This document shows, in pieces, positions 33,145 through 45,476 of a stretch of DNA of 64,000 nucleotides (the stretch's first letter is position 1; each line of letters starts with the position of its first letter). The position numbers and the translations under genes were made by a program. Origin of the DNA: Telopea speciosissima (lineage: Eukaryota > Streptophyta > Magnoliopsida > Proteales > Proteaceae). The stretch lies in contig NC_057925.1 in NCBI RefSeq assembly GCF_018873765.1, positions 20,161,568 through 20,225,567 of the forward strand, written 5' to 3'. The notes beneath the pieces are model-generated. The model was given only the letters and a program-made list of their open reading frames with translations. It did no database searches and was not told where the DNA came from.

Positions 33145-34773
33145 ATGGCCACAATCAGAATACCAGATAAAATTCCTAGTCCAGACAAAGATTGTGAGAA
33201 TCTCGAAGAAGCTTTCGGAGGTTTCTTTTTTCTCTTTTCCTTCCATAAACTGTCTTTCTTTTCTTCATCTTCTGGGTTCCCATCATGTTTATGTCAAAGG
33301 TGACAATGTACTGTTTGTTGAATTCACCATGAATCATGAATGCAGTATGGAGAACAGATACGAAGGAGATCATTAGGATTTTGGGCTGCAGAAATGCCAG
33401 CCAGAGAAAGAAGATCAGAGAGATATATCAGCAACTTCACCATAAGCCCCTCATTGATTCCCTCAATTCCAAGCTCCCTCATGACTACTTGGTTTTTTCT
33501 GATTTTAAGGTTTGTTCTTCTCCAAATCTCACAATCAACTTTTCAGTTCTGAAAACACAAAACACAAACACACACACACACAGAATCATATGTAACCAAT
33601 CAACAAGATATGGTATGAATCAAACCTCCTGTCTGGCTGATTTGCTTGAGAATTTAAGAGTACTGGTGGAATCCCTCTTGATCTTATAAACCAGGCTTGC
33701 ACATCTTAGTAGTCTGTGCCTGAATTTAACACTGATCTTGTGACAAAACCAGAATGCAGTGATTATGTGGATGATGGATCCTTCCGAAAGGGATGCAAAA
33801 TTGGCTAATAAAAGCTTGAGGAAGAAGGAGAAAGGTGTTGATCATCTCCAAGTGATTATAGAGATTGCCTGTGCATCAACTCCAGAACATTTGATGGCTG
33901 TGAGGCAAGCATACTGTTCCCTCTTTAATTGCTCCCTTGAAGAAGACATCACATCCAATGTGTCCTTCTTACCTCTCAGAAAGGTAATAAACCACACTCA
34001 TCACAAACCCAGTTGACTGGAGGCACAGCATTATAAAGTGTCTAACTGAGTTAGTTCATGTGCGTCTTGCAGCTTCTTTTGTGCTTAGTGAGTTCCTATA
34101 GGTATGACAGAGAATTGGTGGATTCAAATCTTGAAAATTCAGAGTCTGCTGTGCTTCATGATGCTATTGAAAAGGAGTTCTATCATGAAGGAGTGATATT
34201 GATGCTCAGTACCAGGAATAAGTATCAACTCAAAGCAACATTTGAGTGTTACAAACAAAATTATGGGAATTCCATTTACCAGGTGAGCCATTCAGGATCA
34301 AAAGTAAAGCTCCATCTATATTTTCTCAGGCCTTCTAAACATTTTGACTGACAGTTTTATAAATCCATTCATTAATTAATAGGACATAGACAGCAGTGGC
34401 AGTGGAAATTTTAAATACATCTTCAGATTGGCAATATTGTGCATAGATACCCCTGAGAAACACTTTGCAGAGGTAATTAAACATAGGAAAATTAATTTCC
34501 TTAACCTTCCATGAAAATTATGGATTTTCTCTAGACATTTTCCTTTTCTCTGTTTCCAATTATTGTTAGGTTGTGAAAAAATCAGTTGTTCGAGTGGGAA
34601 CAGATGAGAATTCGTTGACTAGAGCCATTGTAACTCGAGCTGAAATAGATATGATGAAGATCAGAGCAGAGTACTACAACACATACAAACATAGCCTTGA
34701 CAATGCAGTCATTGGTGATACATCAGGAGATTACAAGGATTTTTTAGTTACTTTGCTTGGAGGAAAAATTTGA
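33145..34773 (+). CDS. Annexin, D3-like (annexin 1)
   Basis: Annexins bind anionic phospholipids, usually in a calcium-dependent way, at the inner face of plant membranes. Six exons with GT-AG borders: 33145-33220, 33346-33509, 33753-33983, 34073-34282, 34383-34472, 34570-34773; 324 residues, close to the family's 315-320. Start MATIRIPDKIPSPDKDCENL; four annexin repeats: EIIRILGCRNASQRKKIREI, VIIEIACASTPEHLMAVRQA, LMLSTRNKYQLKATFECYKQ and SLTRAIVTRAEIDMMKIRAE; end GDYKDFLVTLLGGKI. It resembles Arabidopsis ANNAT3. Repeat 1 has WRTDTKE and repeat 4 has RVGTDE where a complete type II calcium loop is GxGTD. No stop or frameshift was seen. It is a close inverted paralogue of annexin 3. Confidence 0.93.
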
Positions 34774-34940
34774 ACCACATGCACTAGATCATTTGTGTGT
34801 CTCTTGTGGGATAAAATGTATTGTGAGCTCACTTGCTGTTTCTAAAATTTGATACTAGCTAGCTAGAACCATGATTATATTATATCAATTTCTTGTACAA
34901 AAGTTTCAATCATCAAAGTTCAAAAACAGAATTTGTACAA

Positions 34941-35102
34941 AATGCTAACCGGTCGTGTGGTTCTTTAGTCCAAACATTGAAGCATGCAAAAAGACCGTTC
35001 ACTCCCAAAGAAATAAAAAAATCCCATCTGAATCAATACTTTTGTGCATACTCACGTTGGCCCCTTGCGCTAGTGCAGGGGCTTACACGACTGGTTAGCA
35101 TT
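34941..35102 (+). mobile_element. MITE, family M2 (downstream of annexin 1)
   Basis: The terminal inverted repeats read AATGCTAACCGGTCGTGT and, at the right end in complement, AATGCTAACCAGTCGTGT. The interior has GCAAAAAGACC, also seen in 53414-53573. The related flank of annexin 3 lacks it, so it inserted after the gene duplication. Confidence 0.75.
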
Positions 35103-35391
35103 CTCTTGCCCAAAAAAATAACATAGAATTGGATTTGTTTCTTGGTGGCAAAAATGATTGATTTTGGTGCTTAAATGCTTGCTTGGTGGCAAAACTGTGC
35201 AGGTGCTTTTTCTCAGAGATTTTCACAACTACTGTTAAAATAAAAAGAAGAGAGAATGAGAGGAAAATCCTGAACACAGGACATGCCTTTCCCTTATGCT
35301 TAACTTGTTTCAATGAAAAATAATCAAATCATGTTACGAAAATTCTCTTACAACAACAGAAAATTGCATTGGACTTGTAACGGAAAAGGAT

Positions 35392-36346
35392 ATGGATAAA
35401 CCCAATTCAAATTCAAACTCTAAGTTGAACAAATCATTCTTAGCTGGATTATATCCTCCTTCACTGAAAGTGCTCTTGTACAAATTGTCGGTCTCACCTC
35501 TTCTCACGCGGCTTCGACTACACTTGAACGCACTTATGTGTCTCAGTCAGAAACCCGTGTTATGCAAATTGAAATACCAACTGTTCCAGCTGAAGAAGGG
35601 AACACTATCCATGTCTGAATACATTCAACGAGTCCAAGGCCTAGTCGACAATTCTTGCTGCCACTGCATATCCGGTTGCCAAATCAGATGTAATATTGAG
35701 CATTCTTTGCGGCTTAGGACCTGATTATGACTCGTTTGCAACCTCTATCACAACCAGAATCGATCCTTTACCTCTTGATGACTCTAATCTTGCTGTTGAG
35801 CGAAGAAATCACAGGAGGATCAACGGTCTTCCCATCTCGATCTTCCAAACATAAAGGCTAACATTGCTGTGACAAAGCTTAGACCATCACCAAGTGGAAA
35901 TCGCGGCAGAGGTTATTTTCCTAACTGTGGCCGTGGTCGTGGTCACTACTACAATAGTAACCGTGACCCGTGGGACTTCAAGTAATAGCATCCAACAGCG
36001 TCCTCCATTGCTGTCGATTCCCTCTACATCTTGCCAGGTTTGTTATCGCACAAATCACACAGCATCTACTTGCTTCAACAGGTTCAATCCCAATTATCAA
36101 CCTCTTAATCAGTCAGCACCCACATCAAATTCTGAAGCCCTTCTAACTGCTTCGGTTGCCTCCAGTGACTATACGTGGTTCCTTGATTTAGATGCATCCC
36201 ACCACATCACCTCTGATATGACGAACATGACAATCAACTCACCATATACTGGCACCGATCAAGTGCGAGATGGTAATGGGGCAGGTTTGCAAATAGAACA
36301 CATTGGCAAATCTAAACTTTATCTTTCTCTCAACCTTTATTGTTAA
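35392..36346 (+). pseudogene. copia-2 gag and protease remnants
   Basis: In shifting frames: KGTLSMSEYIQRVQGLVDN, ILCGLGPDYDSFATSITTRI, NRGRGYFPNCGRGRG, the CCHC knuckle, then YTWFLDLDASHHITSDM. The protease site would be LDSGASHHIT in an active element; here Ser-Gly of DSGA is replaced (DLDA), so the active site is lost. Confidence 0.78.
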
Positions 36347-36551
36347 ATAATGTATTGCATGGTCCAAGCGTTACAAAAAATTTGCTTTCTATCAGTAAAT
36401 TTACAGCTGTCAATAATGTAATTGTTGAGTTTCATCCTAAATGTTGTTATGTAAAGGACTCACAAACGGGGAAGATCATGCTCCAATGAACAAGTGAAAC
36501 CGGCCTCTATAAGCTCAATAAGGCTGATTTGCCATTGCCTACTTCAACTAA

Positions 36552-37236
36552 GTGCTGCCAAGCGTTTATGTTGGCGAAAGGGTTTCCAAGTCAATATGGC
36601 ATGACCGACTAGGACACCCGTCATTGAAGTTCTTAAACTCTCTCTTGCGCTGCTCCAGTCTTCCATTCCGTGCATTATCAACTCCATCAGTTTGCGTTTC
36701 CTATCGAATGGGAAAAGCGCATAAGCTGTCATTTGAAGCTAATAAGAATATTATATAATTTCCTTTTCAATTGATGCACTTTGACATTTGGGGACCATCT
36801 CCAACTCCATCGGTACAAGGCTATCAATATTATATCTCCTTCTTGGATGAGCACAGTAGATTTACCTGAATTTATCCTCTTATACGTCGATCTGGAGGCA
36901 TTATCTACATTTCTTCAATATAATTCTCACATTGAAAATCTTTTCAATTGCACAATTAAGATTTTTCAATCAGATGGAGCAAAGGAGTACCAAGCATTTG
37001 ATTCCTTTTTCAAACAAAAAGGGATAACAAATCAATATTCATGTCCCCATACATCAAAACAAAATAGAAGAGCAGAGCGCAAGCATCGTCATATTGTAGA
37101 GACTGGCTTGTCTCTAATGGCAAGAGCTTCTATACTATTACATTTCTGGCCAGCAGCATTTGAAAGAGCTGAGAATTTGAAAAATTGTCTCCCAATACCA
37201 GTGCTTCAAACAAGTGTCCATTTAAAGTGCTATTGA
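36552..37236 (+). pseudogene. copia-2 pre-integrase and integrase remnants
   Basis: SIWHDRLGHPSLKFLNSLL is the zinc-site start, but the second CxxC position has lost a Cys (CVSYRMGKAHKLSF). Then FDIWGPSPTPSVQGYQYYIS (first Asp), IKIFQSDGAKEYQAFDSFF (second Asp), and PHTSKQNRRAERKHRHIVE (Glu). Stops and shifts separate these blocks, and text of this kind ends by 37236. Confidence 0.8.
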
Positions 37237-37949
37237 TGAAGTTTCTGTTAGAGAAGGCGATGACCGTATTGGAAAATCTGAACCATCCCCCTCAATCTGT
37301 GATAGCAGATGAAACTTTGAGATTATAAGAAAATCTTAAATGTTCCATTATTGGTACAGGTTATGATATAGATAAATCTTGCAAGGCTATATTTTTCCAG
37401 CCTCAGATAGCTTCATACTTGAATTTGAACCATTTCAGAGTTGTAATCTTTAAAGTACTCTTTGTTGCCAATAAAGGAATTCTAGATTTAAGTGGGTCTT
37501 TCTTCTCTTTCTTAAAACCCTAAATTGCTTATATGCTAGTTGAAATATTGTAATTCAATGACCGGCTAAAGAACATCATTAATTTTTAGGAAATTATCAT
37601 CGCCACCCCCTGGGTTACACCCTTATTTTAATGCAAACCCACTAAGTATCCAAATATCAATACCAACCCAAAATCTAATGGGGTTAACTGTGTAAAATGC
37701 AAATGATCGACTAAAATTCCCTCTACAGTACAACATAAAAAACCTAGCCCCACCTCACTTTTTTACCGTTGGATTTCAAATCTGTGAAGGAAAATAGGGC
37801 ACCCAACCTCCATCTTCCATCCTTGCGACCAGCACACCGGAGAACCTGCAACTGTCTGGCCAAAACTCGAAGTACAGACCTGGACTGAGATTTCCAATTT
37901 TGAGTGACAAGCTCACATTGTGCAACCGACCATTTCGCTTGAGGGGGAG
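37237..37949 (+). other. Non-coding 3' part of copia-2
   Basis: The sequence holds no recognisable domain up to the polypurine tract at about 37936-37949. Confidence 0.5.
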
Positions 37950-38521
37950 TGTAATGGAAAAGGATATGGATAAACCCAATTCAAATTCAAACTCTATATT
38001 GAACAACTCAGCGCCCGTAGCAAGTCTCCTAGTTCGTTGGAAGATCTCCAACCTTAGTGAAGAAGAGTTTGGATCAAACTCATTCAAATGTAAATGTCGT
38101 TTGAAAATTCAAAATGTAGTTGTGGTATTTAATATTTATAAATACACAACCCAATAGTTAAGATGAGATGGGAAAGAATTTAAGTCACTCTAAACTTTTA
38201 ACAGGACTAAAAAAAGATAGAATTTTGTTTTACTGGAATGAAACAAGAATTTGGAAAATGAGTTTCCCTCTCCCCCCGACCCAAAAAAACAAACCTTCAA
38301 AAGGCCTTGATGTCTAATATTTTTATTTGACTTTCTTTTTTTTTTTGGTTGGAGGGAGGGTGTAGGTAAGCACACGAATAATATAATAATCAACATAATT
38401 TTGCCTTTCATATCCATTAATTATTAAGAAAGTTTCCTCCACCGGTGGAATAGGATTCACTCATTCATCTAGGGTCATTTTACTCTATCCTCCTACTGTA
38501 CAAGGTCGATAATGCACTCCC

Positions 38522-39065
38522 TAGGACTGCAATAGGGTCGGATTGGGCCGGGCTTTATAGAACCCTAACCCAACCCTAACTCCCCTTAGCTGGGCCCAGG
38601 CCCGACCCGACCTCAGGGCCTGAAAAATCCAACCATGACCCGCCCTCAGGGTTGGGCCGGGCTGACCATGATTTGCCCTGATCATGTGGAGGGGGAAGGA
38701 AATACATGTGCCGGAATGGGCCGGGGTGAAAATTATCAATTTTACGTAAAATAACACTATAATAAAATGTATTATATCACTTATTGTCTTCATATATAAT
38801 ATATTATTTAACAAAAGTGGGTGACGTTTAAAGTTTATAATATATATATATATTATATCAATATATATTTTATAGTATAACTTAAAATAGGGTTGGGCCA
38901 GGCCAGGCCATGCTTAGCCCGAAACCTCAATCCTAGCCCAAACCGACCCTGACTCAGGGACAAAAATTTCCAGCCTTGACCCGCCCTCAGGGCCAAATAT
39001 CTCAGCCCAGGCCCTGTTCGAGCTCAGGGCGGGTTCAGGCCGATAGGACCAAACTTGCACCCCTA
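38522..39065. mobile_element. hAT-like non-autonomous element (H1)
   Basis: The ends read TAGGACTGCAA and, on the right, TTGCACCCCTA. It is flanked by 8-bp near-duplicates GCACTCCC (38514-38521) and GCAGTCCC (39066-39073). The interior is rich in GGGCCGGGC and CAGGGCGGGTTCAGGCC words. The 8-bp duplication and TAGGG(G)TG ends suggest the hAT superfamily. Confidence 0.6.
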
Positions 39066-39289
39066 GCAGTCCCTATAGTTTTGGATACACATCTCGAGAC
39101 ACCCATAGACAAGGGATTCTCCATTCACCGTGGATAAAGGGAAACTGCCTCCGTTAATTATTGATCAAATGTAACATGAAGTCATGAAGCCATGTTCTAA
39201 GGCTCCATATAACTTAAAAAGAGGGGGTTTACCAGGTCAGTCAATCTACTTAGAAAAGACTTTAAAAATAAATAAAAATGTTCAATAGA

Positions 39290-41745
39290 GCCTTGACAAT
39301 TGTGTCATCCAACATGTAAATTAAGGTACATTCCATCCAAATTCTTTCTTGAAAGACACTATCAGGGGAAATACAAGGAAGAAATTAAGAAAGTCTAAGA
39401 GGGTTTTAGATTTTGGTTTGGTACCGTCTCTATCTACTAACACCAGTAAAGTTTCACATAAGAGAGGTCATCTCCTTTCCATATTTTATGATTAAGGTTT
39501 TGATTTTTGTTAAATTATACCATTACTCCCACTATCTCTATCATTGGATCAATTGGGCTTTATGTCATAATCTTAATTTATGAAAAATTAAGCACATGCA
39601 AATACTTAATCATTGACTTAATTTGTTTTTCATTCCCATTGTATCGCTAGCCAAGGCACCATATGCAGTGTGAAATCAACCTTTGCGGCCGTAGGACCAC
39701 CTTAATATAAAACATAAGTAAATCATATAGGTCATCTAAATATTATTTAGCTAATCCCATGCTTATCATGTGATCGATCTTGATAAACAATTTCTCGAAT
39801 TTTCTCTCATCTGATGAAAGGGTTCATACGAGTAGATTGAAACCAAGGGTTAAGAATGTGTTTGGGAAATTTTTTTGTTATAGAATGTATTTTGAAACTT
39901 GATTCTTCTCTATTTTCTCACTTTACAATGCATTCTATAAAAGTAAAGGTCATAACGATTAATATGCAGGTTTCATATATTGTGTCCTCTCACATTCCAT
40001 GCCATGAAACTCACATTCTCTCTCCACACTAAATGCCCTTGATTATGAAGTGATTCCATGAAGAAACTATACTCTTACATTGGAATCCTTCACCCTCCCC
40101 CCTAGTTTAATTTGTTACTTTCTCATTGTAGTAAAACATAATTGAGATCCATCTCTCATGGAAAGCACCCAAAAGTTTTCCATTGAATAATTCTATGTTT
40201 CCAGGCAACCAAACAAAGTTTTCTTTTTTGTTTTTCACAATCAAAGTTATAATTTTTTTTTTTTTTTTTTTTTTTGGTGAAAAGAAAATTTATTGAAACA
40301 TTAAACTGAGTACAAGCTAGAAAAAAAAGTAACAACTTCCCCTGATGATAATATGGAGCGGGCATAGTATGCTAAGTGGTCGGGTAATGAAGTAATAAAC
40401 ACAGACCGAATTAAAAAGTTTTTTTTCTTCATATATTATTGATAATTTTAAGGCAAATTAAGCAGGTACAAAACAGATTAGTTGACATTAACTTCTTTTT
40501 TATTTTGGGGACTTATTAAATAATAAATAAAAAAGGGCTGTGCATCACGTCCATAACGTTTAGGAATCTTAGGACATAGAAGATGATTTTAATATATGAG
40601 TAAGGACCACTGCCAACTTGTACACCTTGTCACTTAATTTTTTAGGGTCAACCATTAAATGGACTGAGGAAAACCACTGCCAACCTGTATACCTATCCAA
40701 TACGATAAATGTAAGAGTGTGTGGTTTGACTATGAGCCTTTTCTTTAGGTTAAAAAACTTAGTTCAATTTTAAATATTTTTGTTCAATAGATAATTGTTC
40801 TGTGTTTTTTTTTTTGTAAATCAATAGATAATTAGATTATTAAACAAAAATTACAAAATGTAAATAATAAATTGTAAAGCATAACCTAATACAAGGCTAG
40901 GTTGGGCTAGGCTTAGCCCGAAGCATTAACCCTGGCCCAGTCCGACCTTGACCTAGGGCTTGAAAATTTCAACCCTAATCTGCCTTCAAGGTTGAAAAAT
41001 TCAGTCCAGGCCCTATTCGAGCTCAGGGCGGGTTCAGGCCGACAGGGCCAAACTTAAACTCCTACCCCTAGCTAAACGGACTCAAGTGGACAATGATAAT
41101 CACCTATCCTCTAATTAAGGTCAACCATTAAAAACGATGGACTCATGGAGAGGACCATTGCCAACCAGTACACCTATCCTCTACACTTGTTTATCATGTA
41201 AGACACTTAACAAGTAACAGGGTATTATTGAGTCCAACCCATATGCTTAAGAAATCATCCACGCACTTGCACGACCATGCATAAAAAATTTTGCCTCATT
41301 TTATTTAAGTTGGAAGATTTCCTTTTGATAAATTTGTATTATATGTATTATTATTTTATTTGTTAAATAATACATATGCCACTCAGACAGTTTTACCAAA
41401 AAAAAAAAACTCAGACAGTTAATATATGTTCGTGATTTACTTCTAATTTTTTAAAAAAGAGTCGTATTAAATATGCACTAGTCTTACCAAAAAAAAAAAA
41501 AAAAAGTATTAAACATGCACACTGTCATTGATGTGCATGTTTTTTACACCAAAACTTGTTAAAATATTATTGAAGTCTAGGTTCATTTAATCCCCATACT
41601 TATCCATACTCCTTTTTTATTATACCATATTTACTAATCATTGGTATGATTCACTCTTATAAAAATAAATAAATAAGAGAAGATATTCTTTTGTTGTGTC
41701 TGAATTAGAATCATGAATATCTTTTAATTATAATTATTAATAAGA
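39290..41745 (-). repeat. Arm B of the large inverted duplication
   Basis: It is the inverted copy of 18665-19406 plus 30894-33050, contiguous here. At 41116-41129 it holds the single TAAGGTCAACCATT matching the LINE-B target, followed directly by sequence from both sides of the insertion. Arm B contains its own small insertions, including a poly(T)-rich piece near 40253. Confidence 0.8.
40890..41070. mobile_element. Fragment related to H1
   Basis: CGAGCTCAGGGCGGGTTCAG followed by GCCGACAGGGCC and an end ACCCCTA match the right end of H1. The left end was not found. Confidence 0.45.
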
Positions 41746-42230
41746 AAATGAGAACTACTAGGAAAGCTAGGTGTGACTAGATCAAGGTGTTCTACCAAAA
41801 AAAAAAAAAAATGAATAAATCAAGCTGAGAACTACTGAATGATGTTGTTTACCCAATAAATAAATAAATGATGATTTAGAGGGAAACCACATGTCAATTT
41901 TGAATTTAATTTAGAGGATTCCATTAGTCTTTCAATTGTAGTTGGTCTATGGGCCCTTAATTAGGATAGATCCAAAAAATATAGATATATATAATTTAAA
42001 GGGAACCCACATGTCATTTTGACTTCAACAGCATTGACTAACAAACAAAAAGGAAAGTTCCATTACATCAATTACCCCATTTTGGCTTACTATATGACGA
42101 AAATACCCTTAAAATTGAATATAAGAATCATTCTAGGTCACTTTGGGGGATACAATCATACACCACTCCTCCTTCTTGTTGTCTTTGCTTACAGCTTAAT
42201 CTCCTCTTCCACCTCCTCCTCAATCGTAGA
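41746..42230 (+). other. Upstream region of annexin 2
   Basis: It is AT-rich sequence with no repeat boundary recognised. A CT/TCC-rich stretch just before the ATG (42165-42220) is typical of a plant 5' untranslated leader. Confidence 0.4.
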
Positions 42231-43919
42231 ATGGCTACTCCACAAGAGTTAGACATTCTCACAAAGTCTTTCACAGGTTCGCTCCTCTGTTTCTTTATTT
42301 CAATTTCTCTCCTTCATTCGTTCGTTCTTTCTCTGCTTAATTAATTTCTCTCCTTCATTATTGATTGGGTTTCTCCTTTTGCATAATCATCTATTTTTAA
42401 TCTGTGTTACAGGATTTGGAGTTGATGAGAAGTCAATAACAAGAATATTGGGGAAATGGAAGCCGGAGGAAAGGGAATCCTTTAGGAAGGGATCTCCCAA
42501 CTTCTTTAAACAAGATGATCGTCTCTTTGAAAAATGGAATGCTGACCATATTGCCCTCCTCAAACGTGAATTCTCTCGTTTCAAGGTAATTCATATCTAA
42601 TTTTTTGGATTAATTAGAAAAAAATTTCGACAATTTTTACTATGTAGGGTAATGATTACAAAAGTTTTTTTATTGGATATGAAAATTTTCCTTCCCTTTA
42701 ATTTTCCTTGCAACCAAACGGAGCTATAGAATGTAGTGGCTTGGCTTGATTTTCCTTCTTTTTTCTTTGTTTCAATCAATGTATTAGAATGCAGTGGTTT
42801 TGTGGACAATGCATCCTTGGGAAAGAGATGCTCGTCTGGCAAAGGACTATTTGATTAAGGAGAACCGATCTTGTGATGTTCTGATTGAGATCGCTTGCAC
42901 CAGATCATCGGAAGAGCTTTTGGGGGCGAGGAAGGCCTACCACTCCCTCTTTGATCACTCCCTCGAGGAAGATGTTGCTTCTCATATCCACAGCACCAAC
43001 CGCAATGTGAGTTTGAGTATTCATGATGGGCCCTACACAACCCATTTGTTGATATATATGGGTTCATTTAAGGCCCATCCAAGCCCTACATCTAAGTTGG
43101 GTGTCTTGGGCCTTGAACCTATTCACTGTCTCTAAAATCTATTGGGCCTTAAAAGCCCATTTTACTGCCAAACCTGCTATAACATGGAGTTTTCGTGATG
43201 GGCAGTTTTTTGTAGCACTGGTGAGTGCCTACCGATACGAGGGTTCGAAGGTGAACGATGAGGTTGCAAAATCAGAAGCTAAGATCCTCTGTAACGCCAT
43301 TAAGAATGCCAATACGAAGAACCCGGTCGAGGAGGAGGAAGTAGTAAGGATACTATCAACTAGGAGCAAGGCCCATTTGAAAGCAATCTATAAACACTAC
43401 AAGGAAATGTTTTCCAAGACACTTGATGAGGTAAAACTATTGAAACACCAATACATTAGATTAAGTAGAACCATTTTTCTCTGCAACTGATCAATGTAAC
43501 TAATTAATTTCATCCTTTTGTTAGGATTTGGAGCATGGATCAAGCTTAAAAGAAGCAGTTATGTGCCTTTGCACTCCTCAAGCATATTATAGCAAGGTAA
43601 TTAAGGATGAACTCATCTACTAGAGTTACAACAAAAATACTAAGTTTTTAAGATTGATTTTCAACTTTTTTTTTTTTTCTTTCTCTTTCTCATTCTCATT
43701 CTGGGACAGGTATTGAATGCTTCACTGAAGAGTGGTGCAGATGAGAAAACAAAAGTTGCACTTACTAGAGTGGTTGTAACCAGAGGTGATTCTAACATGA
43801 AAGAGATCAAAGAGGAGTACCATAAGGAACATGGAGTTTCCCTCTCTCAGAAAATCGAAGAGACAACTCATGGGAACTACAAGGACTTCTTGCTTTCCTT
43901 GATTGAAAGGGGAGAGTAA
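42231..43919 (+). CDS. Annexin, D4-like (annexin 2)
   Basis: Six exons with GT-AG borders: 42231-42276, 42413-42585, 42788-43006, 43206-43430, 43525-43596, 43710-43919; 314 residues, as in the plant D4 group. Start MATPQELDILTKSFTGFGVD; repeat 1 loop GFGVDEKSIT; then NAVVLWTMHPWERDARLAKD, LGARKAYHSLFDHSLEEDVA, ALVSAYRYEGSKV, VVRILSTRSKAHLKAIYKHY and TRVVVTRGDSNMKEIKEEYH, ending HGNYKDFLLSLIERGE. It resembles Arabidopsis ANNAT4. The loops deviate from GxGTD (GFGVD, KSGADE), so calcium binding may be weak. No stop or shift was seen. Arabidopsis ANNAT3 and ANNAT4 are also neighbours, so the pair is probably old. Confidence 0.92.
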
Positions 43920-44727
43920 TTTAAAGAAAATAAAAAACCTTAAATTTCTTTTCTTTTGTTTTTTGTTTTGACCTTCCTCCCTTGAACTTCACTTGCAGTC
44001 TTCGAATGTTGTGTTTGTATGAGTATCATGTTTGCAAAAGTAATTGGATTTTAGTACATACACGGTTTCCTTTTTCTTGTTACCTATTTTGTAGGGAAGG
44101 ATGTGTTGGCTAAGAGATAAGTTGTGAGAGAGATAATAGGATGAGCTCTATTGAGGAAGCTCTACCTCTTTCGCATAAGCAAATTAAGGGGGTTAAAACT
44201 CTCATTTCATATTTACTAATAGAGAATAAATAGGGAAACACCTGTAACTACAAAGTAGCTATCTACAACTCCTTCTAACTCCTTCCCATTACCCACAATT
44301 CCCATTTCCATCCAACTACTAATATAGTTACAACTTCTACCACTTAAATAATATAATAACCGCATATTTCTACCTCTTAAATATAATAACTGCATATTTA
44401 AATTCAAAAGTATAACTACCTCCTATATCCTGCTTGTATGATGCACGTGCATGCGTGCATGTAACAGATTCCTACCAATGGTGACCTTTCTATTGAGCCA
44501 ATTTTATTTTATTTTTTTGTGCAAACACCCTTGATCACAGAAGTCCTATTCCTAAAAGAAGGGATGGAGGCTTTAAAAATCTACCATTTCTCATCTTCGA
44601 TATCTTCCAAACAGTAATGCTATGAGTAATGAAGAAGTTGTTCCTTCTGTATAGACCCTGACAATCTACTCCATTTGATGATCCAAGATGAGAAAGTCAA
44701 GCTCATATCAAAAGTGTATCTCGACAT
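43920..44727. other. Downstream region of annexin 2
   Basis: It holds the annexin 2 3' untranslated region, then AT-rich sequence. No feature was recognised. Confidence 0.45.
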
Positions 44728-45018
44728 ATGTTTAGTTTTGGTCCGACCCTGACCAATTGGTCATTTTTGGGCTCTAGGGTTAATTTTGTACTTTCTGGGT
44801 TAGTGCTTCCTTATATAATGTTCTTTTCTCTGGGAGGGTTATAAGAGAGGTTTTGTAACATTTCAAAGATATTGAAATCTGTTCTGCTATTCGGCCGTTG
44901 ACGTAGCTTCTCATCTTGGGGGTGAACCACGTAAATCCTTGGTGTTGTGCGTTGTGTGTCTTCTCTATTTTTCGATTTCTGCTACAAATCGCCACTTCTG
45001 GATATTGTATTCTTAACA
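44728..45018 (+). repeat. copia LTR fragment, same family as the solo LTR at 57973-58437
   Basis: From about TTTTGGTCCGAC to TTCTTAACA it parallels 58150-58437, including TATATAATGTTCTT (a TATA-like box), AGAGAGGTTTTGTAA, and CTTGGGGGTGAACCACGTAA. The first 170 or so bases of the LTR are missing. Confidence 0.8.
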
Positions 45019-45202
45019 ATAACCCCTTGGGGTAAGACCCCCAACAGAGCTAGTCCAAGAAATTTATAAAGCTGAGGGGGATCTTCAAGATAGCCTCAAC
45101 TTTCGCAAGAGAGAACAAACTTCTAAGGTTAGGCAAGTCCCACTATGCATTAGAACCGGTAAACTCAGAGACCCATTGATATGGGCAGTCTGGGGTTCTA
45201 GG

Positions 45203-45476
45203 TAGGGCTGTAAACGGATCGGATTCGGTTCGGATAGTGCTATATCCGCATGCATCCGCATCCGATTAGCTATCGGACGGATTCGGATAGTGCTAAACGG
45301 ATACGGACACGGATACGGATCCGATATTTTATCCGTTTACATGTAAATATAGCTTTTCGAATAGCTATAGCCTATCCGTATCCGCATCCGTTTAGCTTTT
45401 GGACGGATTTGGATAGTGCTAAACAGATACGGACACGGATATGGAAACGGATTTCAGCTATTCATTTACACCCCTA
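45203..45476. mobile_element. hAT-like MITE (H2) with 8-bp target duplication
   Basis: The ends are TAGGGCTGTAAAC and TTTACACCCCTA, and the element is flanked on both sides by GTTCTAGG (45195-45202 and 45477-45484), a perfect 8-bp duplication. The interior repeats GACGGATTCGGATAGTGCTA and GATACGGACACGGATA words. Confidence 0.82.

Larger units (their letters stand above)
35378..38165 (+). mobile_element. Degraded Ty1/copia element (copia-2)
   Basis: Short matching starts (TGTAACGGAAAAGGATATGG at 35378 and TGTAATGGAAAAGGATATGG at 37950), the second right after the polypurine tract GCTTGAGGGGGAG, mark LTR beginnings. In between, decayed gag, zinc knuckle (CQVCYRTNHTASTC), protease, pre-integrase and integrase pieces are readable, but no reverse transcriptase or RNase H. 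The outer ends are approximate. The matching flank of annexin 3 lacks this insert. Confidence 0.8.

Noticed and set aside
33049-33303. Plus-strand 84-codon frame at annexin 1 exon 1
   Set aside because: It reads 5' leader, exon 1 and intron 1 together; the start MATIRIP at 33145 and the donor at 33221 are conserved in annexin 3.
43101-43490. 129-codon frame as annexin 2 coding sequence from 43101
   Set aside because: It includes intron before the acceptor at 43205 and after the donor at 43431.
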